NCBI RefSeq assembly: GCF_006716785.1
Contig: NZ_VFPQ01000001.1
Location: forward strand, 1,364,001 to 1,428,000
Source of the DNA: Thermopolyspora flexuosa
GTDB lineage: Bacteria > Actinomycetota > Actinomycetes > Streptosporangiales > Streptosporangiaceae
DNA length: 64,000 nucleotides
Direction of reading: 5' to 3'
Below, piece after piece: positions 16,386 to 24,547 of the stretch; position 1 is the stretch's first letter, and the number at the start of each line of letters is the position of its first letter. Under the pieces are notes generated by a model. That model was not told the DNA's origin and made no database searches. It worked only from the letters and a program-made list of their open reading frames with translations. The translations under genes and the position numbers were made by a program.

Positions 16386-18026
16386 TCACTGCCAGGTGAT
16401 CGACGGGCTCTGCGTACCGCTGAAGGTGTGGTGGTTCCACGCCGGCGGCAGGACGTCCTTCTCCCGCCGGGTGTCCACCGCGGTCGCGTACTCACCGGGC
16501 TTGCGCGGCGTCACCCGGAACGGCCCGCACCGCACGATCGCGTCGTCCTCGACGGTGAGCGTGCAGCTGTTGAGCGTCGACTGGTCCCGGGTCAGATGGA
16601 ATCGCCGGGACTCGATCAGCTCCCGGTCCAGGTTCATCAGCCACACCCAGACCGTGACCTCGCCGGGCGCGTCGGCCGGGTCGACCGCCCTCAGCTCGGC
16701 CCACAGCTCGACCTGGCCGTCGGCCGCGGCGATGCACGGCCGGATCTCCACCGGCACCGGCTGCGGGGCCCACTCGCGGCACAGCCGCCCGACCGACACC
16801 GTGTCCGCGCCCGTCTCGCCGGCCTCCCGGGCCGCCGTCGATCTCGCGATCTGCAGCGCGGCCACGAGCACCGCCGCCACGAGGAGGGTCGCGACGAGGA
16901 ACCGCCGGCGGTGGCCGCGCGCCGGGCGGGCGTCGGCGGCCCCGGTCGCCGCGGTGGGGGAGAGCACGTGGATCTGCGGCGTGTCCGGCACCGCCCGGTC
17001 CGGCTCACCGACTCCCGGAGCCCGGTCCCCGAGGGCGGCGGTGTCCTGCGGGCCGGGCTCGCCCACACCGGGCGACGTTCGCGGCTCGCCGGGGTGCGCG
17101 GGGGCCTGCCCGGCGGGCGCCGGTACGGGCCGGGTCACGGCGTGCGACCCGGCGTCCGCCTGAGCGGGTGGCCGTGCCGGGTGTTCCGGAGCCGAGGGCA
17201 CCGTGGCCTGCCCGGCATGTCCGGGCATGGGCTTCGTCGGGATCCGATCACCGGGCACGGGCTGCGATGTGGCGCGCCGTTCGGCGTCGGCCGGGTGCTC
17301 CGAAGCCTGCGAGGGAGCTTCCGGTACGGCCGGCGCCGAGGCCTCCCGGGTAGGAGCCTTGACATCTGAAGCATCCGAAGCCGTCGCCCGCGGTCCGGCG
17401 TCGGCCCGGATGGGCGACGTCGACGTCTGCCCGGCGGGTTTCGGAACGGCCGGCGCGGGATCCTGTCCTGCGTCCGCCGGTGCGGGCTGCGCCGAGATCC
17501 GCCCGGTCTGCGACTGGCCGGGCGGTGTGTCCGGAGCCTGTGGGCTGGCATCCGCCTGACCGGAAGCCGCCGGCGCACCTCTCAGATCTTCCTGAACGAC
17601 CGGCGTCCGGTCGCGTTCGGCGCGCTCCTGGTCGGCGCGCAGGACGCGGCCCGCCTCCGAACGCCAGCGGGCGGGCCGCGCCGCCATCAGGTCCGCCACC
17701 AGCGTGTCGATCCGCGTCCCGCAGGTGCGCAGCCGTCGTGCGAGCGGCGCGTCCTGCTCCGCGAGCCGCGTGGCCTCGAGGATCCTCTCCACGTCCTCGG
17801 ACGTCACCAGGCGACGGCCCTTGGGATCGAGAAGCTGGCGATGCCCGCGTAACCAGCTCGAGACGTAGGACTTGTCCACCTTGATGCGGCGGGAGAGCGC
17901 GTCCTTGCCCGGCCGGTAGCGCGCCAGCGCCTGTTCGAACAGCCCGGAGAACTCGTCGAGAACCTCGGCGAGCTGCCGGGCCGTCCGCGCGAAGTCCGGC
18001 TCGCCAAGGCCGGAACCACTCGTCAT
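16386..18026 (-). CDS. membrane-tethered HTH protein (putative one-component regulator)
   Basis: 546 aa. The start is the ATG after AAAGGAGG; the longer open frame lacks support. Residues ~15-100 form a helical XRE-like HTH domain, with the putative recognition region SRRIKVDKSYVSSWLRGHR near 45-63. A long Pro/Ala/Gln-rich linker (about 120-365) follows, then one transmembrane helix near residues 371-392. An extracytoplasmic beta-rich domain of ~150 residues with four Cys ends the protein. This order, cytoplasmic DNA-binding domain, linker, helix, outside domain, suits a ToxR/CadC-like membrane one-component regulator, though the HTH is of a different family. The divergent neighbour encodes a secreted DUF2690 protein. 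Function is inferred, not demonstrated. Confidence 0.7.
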   Translation of the reverse strand: MTSGSGLGEPDFARTARQLAEVLDEFSGLFEQALARYRPGKDALSRRIKVDKSYVSSWLRGHRQLLDPKGRRLVTSEDVERILEATRLAEQDAPLARRLRTCGTRIDTLVADLMAARPARWRSEAGRVLRADQERAERDRTPVVQEDLRGAPAASGQADASPQAPDTPPGQSQTGRISAQPAPADAGQDPAPAVPKPAGQTSTSPIRADAGPRATASDASDVKAPTREASAPAVPEAPSQASEHPADAERRATSQPVPGDRIPTKPMPGHAGQATVPSAPEHPARPPAQADAGSHAVTRPVPAPAGQAPAHPGEPRTSPGVGEPGPQDTAALGDRAPGVGEPDRAVPDTPQIHVLSPTAATGAADARPARGHRRRFLVATLLVAAVLVAALQIARSTAAREAGETGADTVSVGRLCREWAPQPVPVEIRPCIAAADGQVELWAELRAVDPADAPGEVTVWVWLMNLDRELIESRRFHLTRDQSTLNSCTLTVEDDAIVRCGPFRVTPRKPGEYATAVDTRREKDVLPPAWNHHTFSGTQSPSITWQ

Positions 18027-18251
18027 GCACACGCCTCCTTTGTTGCGCCGCAACCGGCGTTCGCCCTGGTCTCGGCGATGCGGCTTGCGGCGCGAGCGTT
18101 CACCGGGTTGCGGCTCTGGCGGGGCGGCGGTGGCGTCGGTGAGCCTCGAGATCGCCGGGTCGGCGAGATCCTCCCCAGGCCGCCCGGCGCCGAGGTTCCG
18201 CATCCCCACCCCTCACACAGGCGACATCGTCCGGAACATCCAAGGAGCATC

Positions 18252-18821
18252 ATGAGGCGTTACACGATCACGCGGAAGATCATGGCCGCGTCGCTGCTGT
18301 GCATCCTCGCCGCGGGCACCTCCGCCACCGTGACGGCCCCGGCCCACGCCGCCGCCGGTGCGTCCGCGCCGAGCCAGGTCGCCGCCTCCCCGCGTCCGGC
18401 AAGCCCGGCCGGCGACGGTGCCCGGTCGGCGAGCCCGGCCGGCGGTGGCGGCCGGAGCGCGAGCCCGGGGAGCGCCACCCGCGCCCTCGGCCCCACCTGC
18501 ATCGGCTCCCCCTGCACCGGCAGGGACCCGGTCGCCACCAGGTGCGTGCGGGACGCCCGCACCCACAGCACCTACTACCGCCCCGGCGGCGGCCCGCGGA
18601 TCCGGATCCGCTACTCGTCGCGCTGCCACACCGCCTGGGTGCTGCAGGGCGCGGGCACCCCGGGCCTGCGCGCGGCGATCCAGATCAGGAACGGGGCGAC
18701 GTACGTGGTGCGGTCGAGCGGCCACCGCACGACCCACACCCGCATGGTGTACTCGAGCCTCCCGTACCGCGCCTGCGCCGAGCTGCGCAGCGGCCGCTGG
18801 CTCTGCACCGACTGGATGTAA
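18252..18821 (+). CDS. secreted DUF2690 family protein
   Basis: 189 aa. The start is ATG 18252, preceded by AAGGAG. An N-terminal Sec signal peptide (basic start, hydrophobic AASLLCILAAGTSA, AxA cleavage near residue 33) is followed by a Ser/Pro/Gly-rich stretch and then the DUF2690 domain. In that domain the pattern C-x4-C-TGRDP, then RC and SSRCHTAW, is clear. Six cysteines suggest disulfides outside the cell. In actinomycetes DUF2690 is often fused or adjacent to HTH proteins. Here the divergent gene encodes an HTH membrane protein, so they may work together. Function unknown. Confidence 0.75.
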   Translation: MRRYTITRKIMAASLLCILAAGTSATVTAPAHAAAGASAPSQVAASPRPASPAGDGARSASPAGGGGRSASPGSATRALGPTCIGSPCTGRDPVATRCVRDARTHSTYYRPGGGPRIRIRYSSRCHTAWVLQGAGTPGLRAAIQIRNGATYVVRSSGHRTTHTRMVYSSLPYRACAELRSGRWLCTDWM

Positions 18822-18872
18822 CGGGATCCGCGAGCCGGGCGTGCGCGACCGCACCCGCCTCGCCCGGCACGA

Positions 18873-18909
18873 ACCGGCCCGTACGGCGCTCCCCGCCGTA
18901 CGGGCCGGT
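18873..18909 (+). terminator. hairpin terminator after DUF2690 gene
   Basis: A perfect 16-bp stem (18873-18888 with 18894-18909, left arm ACCGGCCCGTACGGCG) and a 5-nt loop. It is among the most stable hairpins in the window. No U-tract. Confidence 0.75.
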
Positions 18910-18995
18910 GCCGTCGTCACACGACCTCAGGATCAGATCCGTTCCGGCGCACAACGTCACGCCGATGAGGGCGCAGAGAAAGAAGGGATGTCGCT

Positions 18996-19298
18996 GTGGA
19001 AGACACCGTCGCGCACGTACTGCCGGCGGCCATAGGCACCGCGCTCGTGGACGCCGTGACCGGAGACGCCTGGCGGACGGTCAAGGCCAGGATGGTGGCC
19101 CTCTGGCGGCGGTACCGGGAGACCGACCGTACGGCCGGCCGGCCGCGGAAGGACCGGGGCGCGCCGCTCACCGCACGGCCGCAGTGCGGCCGGCGTCCGT
19201 CCCGGCGACCCGGAACGCACACATGCGCGATCCCGCGGCCGACACCGCGGTCCCGCGGGAGCCGCCGGCGCTGCCCGCTGGGAGCGCGCTTACGGTGA
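18996..19298 (+). CDS. short, probably truncated hypothetical protein
   Basis: 100-aa ORF from GTG 18996 with AAGGG upstream. The first ~45 residues (VLPAAIGTALVDAVTGDAW, then KARMVALWRRYRETDR) read like the amphipathic N-terminus of a group of actinomycete hypothetical proteins. After about residue 50 the composition becomes Arg/Pro/Ser-rich and looks like out-of-frame sequence. The gene is probably the 5' remnant of a longer one. No function can be given. Confidence 0.35.
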   Translation: MEDTVAHVLPAAIGTALVDAVTGDAWRTVKARMVALWRRYRETDRTAGRPRKDRGAPLTARPQCGRRPSRRPGTHTCAIPRPTPRSRGSRRRCPLGARLR

Positions 19299-19369
19299 CC
19301 GCGCCGCGACGAGGGGCGGGCGGCCCGGTCGCCCCCGCCGGGCCGTACCGCCCCCACTGCGGACGAATG

Positions 19370-19555
19370 TCACGCTGCCGGGGTGGGACCGCCGGGGCGC
19401 GGGAAGCGGATGACGTTGCGGCCCGTGTAGGCGCGCAGATCGATGACCTTGTCGCGCGCGGCGGACTCGCGGCGGCGCCGGCCGCGTGCGGCGGAGCGGA
19501 TGTCCCGGATCTTGTGCCGTGCGGCACCGGGCGGGACCACCCTCAGTCTGGTCAT
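19370..19555 (-). CDS. small basic protein of unknown function
   Basis: 61 aa, strongly basic, beginning MTRLRVVPPG and ending in Pro/Gly. A GGGGGC stretch six bases before the ATG could serve as ribosome site. It lies 70 bp downstream of another tiny basic ORF on the same strand whose first residues are similar (MRRIRVV). No domain is recognisable. The coding assignment rests on spacing and the ribosome site only. Confidence 0.4.
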   Translation of the reverse strand: MTRLRVVPPGAARHKIRDIRSAARGRRRRESAARDKVIDLRAYTGRNVIRFPRPGGPTPAA

Positions 19556-19625
19556 GTCATGCCCCCGTCCGTGACGAACCCGTTACCCCTTATGTAACGC
19601 GCCTTGGGTAAGGCCGGGATAAAGC

Positions 19626-19727
19626 CTAGTAGGGCAGTACTCGGCGGCCGGAGGGGGTACGCAGGTCCAGGGCCAGACGGTCGAGGCGGGTGCGCCGCCT
19701 GCGTCGGACCACCCGGATTCGCCTCAT
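19626..19727 (-). CDS. 33-aa arginine-rich small protein
   Basis: The ATG is preceded by a near-perfect Shine-Dalgarno, AAAGGAGG at 19734-19741, with 6-nt spacing, one of the best in the window. The product is MRRIRVVRRRRRTR followed by LDRLALDLRT and a short tail ending in Pro-Tyr. A TAAGGT -10-like hexamer lies 32 bp upstream of the start. It could be a small nucleic-acid-binding or ribosome-associated protein, or a leader ORF for the gene at 19370-19555. There is no known family match that I can name. Confidence 0.45.
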   Translation of the reverse strand: MRRIRVVRRRRRTRLDRLALDLRTPSGRRVLPY

Positions 19728-19969
19728 CGTCATCCTCCTTTCGGCCCGTCACCCAGCCACCTTAGGGCCCCGCCCGCTCCGCGTCCGCTGATTTTCCGCG
19801 CGTCGAGGCCGGGTCGCGGGCCGTTCGCCCTGGTCACGGCCTGGTGCCCGGTTTCCCGCCCCCGCCGCAGGGAACGAACGGTGCGCTCGTGACCCCGCCG
19901 CAGGGGAACACGGTGGGCGTCGCTACCGTTGACGATCTCATCGAAGATCTTGACCGGAGGTACCGGACG

Positions 19970-20809
19970 ATGACGAGGCCGAATGTCGGCGAAATCGGGG
20001 TTTGGCTGCGCTACCAGGACTTCACGCCGGAGTTCGCGTCGGCGCTGGAGGAGCTGGGGTACGGCACGCTGTGGCTCGGCGGCTCACCGGACGGTCACCT
20101 GCAGGACGTCGAGCGGGTGCTGAACGCCACCTCGAAGGTGACGGTGGCCACGGGCATCGTGAACATCTGGAAGGACGACGCGGCGACCGTGGCCGCGTCG
20201 TTCCGGCGCATCGAGGCGGCCCACCCGGGCCGGTTCCTCCTCGGCATCGGTGCCGGGCACCGCGAGCAGATCGGCGACCGGTACGTCCGGCCGTACCAGA
20301 AGCTCGTGGAGTACCTCGACGTGCTCGACGCCGAGGGGGTGCCGCAGGACCAGCGGGTGCTCGCCGCGCTCGGACCGCGGGTGCTGCGCCTCGCCGCCGA
20401 GCGGGCGGCCGGGGCGCACCCGTACTTCACCGACCCCGGGCACACCCGCGAGGCCCGCAAGATCCTCGGCGACGGCCCGCTGCTCGCCCCCGAGCAGAAG
20501 GTGATCCTCGTTGAGGAGCCGGCCGAGGCCCGCGCGATCGCCCGCCCCACGCTCGGCTTCTACAAGAGCGCGGTGAACTACGCGAACAACTTCCGGCGCA
20601 TGGGCTACAGCGACGAGGACCTCGCCGGTGAGGGCAGCGACCGCCTGGTCGACGGCCTGTTCGCGTACGGCACGCCGACGGCGGTCGCCGCCCGGGTGCG
20701 CGAGCACCTGTCGGCGGGCGCCGACCACGTGTGCGTGCAGCTGCTCCCCGCGGCCGGGCAGGACCTGCTGTCCGGTTACCGCACCCTCGCCGCCGAGTTC
20801 TTCGGCTGA
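19970..20809 (+). CDS. LLM-class F420-dependent oxidoreductase
   Basis: 279 aa, luciferase-like monooxygenase (TIM-barrel) superfamily, of the TIGR03620-like F420 subgroup. The start is ATG 19970 after CGGAGG. The longer frame upstream is not supported by composition. Characteristic segments are LGYGTLWLGG near the N-terminus, the GRFLLGIGAGH loop that contacts the deazaflavin, and the C-terminal GTPTAVAARVREHLSAGADH barrel end. It would transfer hydride between F420 and an unknown substrate in the cytosol. Such enzymes are abundant in actinomycetes. It stands alone. Confidence 0.88.
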   Translation: MTRPNVGEIGVWLRYQDFTPEFASALEELGYGTLWLGGSPDGHLQDVERVLNATSKVTVATGIVNIWKDDAATVAASFRRIEAAHPGRFLLGIGAGHREQIGDRYVRPYQKLVEYLDVLDAEGVPQDQRVLAALGPRVLRLAAERAAGAHPYFTDPGHTREARKILGDGPLLAPEQKVILVEEPAEARAIARPTLGFYKSAVNYANNFRRMGYSDEDLAGEGSDRLVDGLFAYGTPTAVAARVREHLSAGADHVCVQLLPAAGQDLLSGYRTLAAEFFG

Positions 20810-20810
20810 C

Positions 20811-20839
20811 GCGGGGCGCCCGAGCGCGGCGGCGCCCGC
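20811..20839 (+). terminator. probable hairpin terminator after F420 oxidoreductase
   Basis: GCGGGGCGCC and GGCGCCCGC pair with one bulged G around a 10-nt loop, immediately after the stop codon. No U-tract. Confidence 0.45.
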
Positions 20840-21228
20840 CGCGGCCCAGGGCGGGCCGGTCAGCCGGACTCGCGGACGACCGGTGGGGAGGATGGCCGGG
20901 GCGGGCGCCGTGCCGCGGTCACCGCGCCCGGGGGTGGACCTGCTCACCGGTACGGCCTGCCGGGGCGAGGCCGCGGTGCCGCCTGGCGGAGTGGCGTCGT
21001 GCGCCTCGCCGGGCCGGGCGGCCTGACGTTCCTCGCGGCGTGCGGCGGCCCGGCCGGCGGGAGGCCGGGCCACGCCCGGATCGCAGGGCCACGCGGTCGC
21101 CTGTGGCCACATTTCCGACTTATCGGTGAATCTTCCCGGTGGTGCGCATGGCCGTGTTTTGGGTAGCTGCCGCACGGGGGCGCCGCCGGGCGTCCCCGGA
21201 ACCGATTCCGGACGAACCGGGGGAGCCG
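20840..21228. other. non-coding gap
   Basis: GC-rich sequence with no credible gene or regulatory motif that I can support. Open frames here have no ribosome sites and unbiased composition. Confidence 0.5.
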
Positions 21229-21474
21229 ATGGCACGCTGCGAGGTTTGCGGCAACGACTACGACATGGCCTTCGAGGTGCACGCCCAGGGCCAGGTACAC
21301 GTCTTCGACAGCTTCGAGTGCGCGATCACCAAGATGGCCCCGAACTGCGAGCACTGCGGCTGCCGCATCGTCGGTCACGGCGTGGAGGCCGACGGGCACT
21401 GGTACTGCTGCGCCCACTGCGCGCGGGAGGAGGGCGCCACCGGGATCGTCGACCGGGTGGAGACCCGGGTCTAG
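21229..21474 (+). CDS. small double zinc-ribbon protein
   Basis: 81 aa. The start is at MARCEVCG with GGGGGAG upstream. Cysteines fall at 4, 7, 31, 40, 43, 45, 60, 61 and 64, with His at 42, 57 and 63, giving CxxC pairs that would hold two metal ions. The FDSFECAI segment and second CxxC resemble TRASH/metallothionein-like zinc ribbons seen in actinomycetes. It is likely to be a metal-binding or DNA/protein-interaction module. No partner gene is adjacent, and the gene is probably monocistronic. Confidence 0.75.
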   Translation: MARCEVCGNDYDMAFEVHAQGQVHVFDSFECAITKMAPNCEHCGCRIVGHGVEADGHWYCCAHCAREEGATGIVDRVETRV

Positions 21475-22026
21475 CCCGCCAGGGAAGGCGCTGACGGCGG
21501 GGCCGTCGCCTGCCGCCCGGCTCCGCCGTGCCCACCCCGCTCATCCCTCGCCCCTCCGCCGCGCCACGCCGTGCCGTACCCCCAGCCGGAGTGTCGCGAA
21601 CCCGGGCACGTGACCCCCTTGCTCATGCGCTCCGGCGATCACGTGCGGTCCCGCCGGGTGGTACGTCGCCGTGTGAAACTTTCATCCCCGTTTATCCGGC
21701 TCGTTTGGCCGAATGCCTTGGGTTTCGCACAATCCGCCGTCCGGCCGAGTGCGGTGATCGTTGCCTGTGTGTTTCGTTTTTGCGTTTACCCGGGCATTAC
21801 CCCCATCGTGGGTGGGCCGGTGCGGCGAGCGCCCGGGATGCCCGCCGTACCGGTCGAGTGATCGCGAACCCGCCCTGCACGGCCCCGTCCGCACACAGCA
21901 CACAGAAGAAACGCGCTCCGTGGAAGAAGCTCCGGCGCCGGTGGTGTGTACCGGTCCCCGCCGCACGGGCGGCCGTGCGATCCCCACCTCACCGATCACC
22001 CTGGGTACCGTCGTGAGGAGCGTCGA
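21475..22026. other. non-coding gap upstream of beta-glucosidase
   Basis: I looked for a CebR/CelR operator (TGGGAGCGCTCCCA-like) and did not find one. A copy of the 12-mer GCCGTGCCGTAC is at 21568-21579. The stretch 21670-21790 is less GC-rich and probably contains a promoter, but I cannot define it. Confidence 0.45.
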
Positions 22027-23331
<1,305 letters not shown>

Positions 23332-23351
23332 CCGTCCGGGCATCCCGTCGT

Positions 23352-23377
23352 GCCCCGCGGGCGCGCGCTCGCGGGGC
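23352..23377. terminator. bidirectional terminator
   Basis: GCCCCGCG and CGCGGGGC form an 8-bp stem with a 10-nt loop between the convergent beta-glucosidase and DoxX-like genes. Confidence 0.55.
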
Positions 23378-23414
23378 GGCGGCGCGGCGCGGCCGGGCGT
23401 GCCCTGCCGTACCG

Positions 23415-24197
23415 TCAGCCGGAGGGGTTCTCCTTGCGGCCCGCGACGAGGGTGTCGCCCTTGGCGGTCGTGCCCTTGCCCGCGGTGGTCTTCCCGGTGG
23501 TCTCCGTGCCGCCGTCCTCCTTCTCCGCGCCCTCCGCGGTCCCGGCGTCGGCGCGGCGCTGCCGTCCCTTGCGGGCCCGGATCGGCTGGGTGGCGCCCTC
23601 GGAGGCGCCCTTGTCCTGCGGATCGGCGTCGCCGTCCGCCTTCCGGGTCGCGGACGGGCCGGATTCGGCGGATCCGGTACCGGCCTGCTCCGGACCGGCG
23701 GGGATCTCGCCGGAGGCCTGCCGCGGCCCGCGGAGCGCGGCGAGCACCTCGTCGGCCTCGGCCTCGGGGTCGAGGGCGGGCTCCTCCTCGCGGCCGGTGT
23801 CGCGCCGTTTGATCACCACCATGTGGTCGACCGAGATGCGGCCCGCGCCGACCACGGCGAGCAGGAGCGACCCCGCGCACAGCGCCACCACGAGGTTCGC
23901 GCTCGCGCCGGTGAGCGGCCGGGCCGGATCCCCGGCCGCCAGGGCGAAGACCGCGAGCGCCTCGACGAACAGCAGGATGCCGCAGACCGGTACGGCGAAA
24001 CCGGCGACGACCATCGCCCCGCCGAGCAGCTCGACCAGCATCGTCACCGCCGCCCACGCGTACGGCAGCGGCGCGTCGATCCGGGCGAACTCCTCGGTGG
24101 TCGCGTTGAGCCCCGCCTCCAGCTTCTGCCAGCCGTTGGCGAAGAAGATGCCGCCGATCCCGGCGCGCGCCACCAGGACCGCGGCGTCGTGGAACAT
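23415..24197 (-). CDS. DoxX-family membrane protein with charged C-terminal tail
   Basis: 260 aa. Four hydrophobic helices in the first ~135 residues (beginning AAVLVARAGIGGIFFANGWQ, with NGWQKL typical of DoxX) form the DoxX fold. A hydrophilic C-terminal tail of ~120 residues, rich in Glu, Lys, Gly and Thr, appears disordered. DoxX proteins are quinone-linked or oxidoreductase-associated membrane proteins; in mycobacteria one works with SodA and SseA in thiol stress. The start is uncertain: ATG 24197 lies 12 nt from GGGGAG, and a GTG three codons upstream is too close to it. The long open frame further upstream is not supported. Confidence 0.8.
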   Translation of the reverse strand: MFHDAAVLVARAGIGGIFFANGWQKLEAGLNATTEEFARIDAPLPYAWAAVTMLVELLGGAMVVAGFAVPVCGILLFVEALAVFALAAGDPARPLTGASANLVVALCAGSLLLAVVGAGRISVDHMVVIKRRDTGREEEPALDPEAEADEVLAALRGPRQASGEIPAGPEQAGTGSAESGPSATRKADGDADPQDKGASEGATQPIRARKGRQRRADAGTAEGAEKEDGGTETTGKTTAGKGTTAKGDTLVAGRKENPSG

Positions 24198-24547
24198 CTG
24201 TCGCACGGTCTCCCCAAACGTCGAGTCCGCCGGCCGGGACCGCCGGACGCCCGCCCGGACACCGGCCGCGCCCACCCTGGCGGGCGCACCCTGCCGCCCG
24301 GCGCGGCCGTCGCCCCGCCGTGCCGCGTCCGGGCACGGAGGCCGCCGGGCGCACCCGCGGCCGGTGACCTTGACAGGGCCATTGTGCTCGTTTGCCGGGT
24401 GTCCCGGTTGGGTGTTTGATGTTCTCCCTGGACATTCGTCCCTGTCGGCGCCGCCCGCCCGGTACGGCACGGCGCGGGCTCGCCCAGGGGTCAGAGGTGT
24501 GTTCCCCGCTCTGGCCAAGGCGGGGTCCCTGCCCGACCATTGCGCTC
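24198..24547. other. intergenic region between divergent genes
   Basis: It contains a reverse-orientation copy of the 12-mer at 24462-24473 (GTACGGCACGGC). A less GC-rich patch near 24370-24430 may hold promoters for both neighbours. No gene is supported. Confidence 0.4.

Noticed and set aside
21940-22026. CebR/CelR cellulose-regulon operator before the beta-glucosidase
   Set aside because: No TGGGAGCGCTCCCA-like palindrome in the gap.
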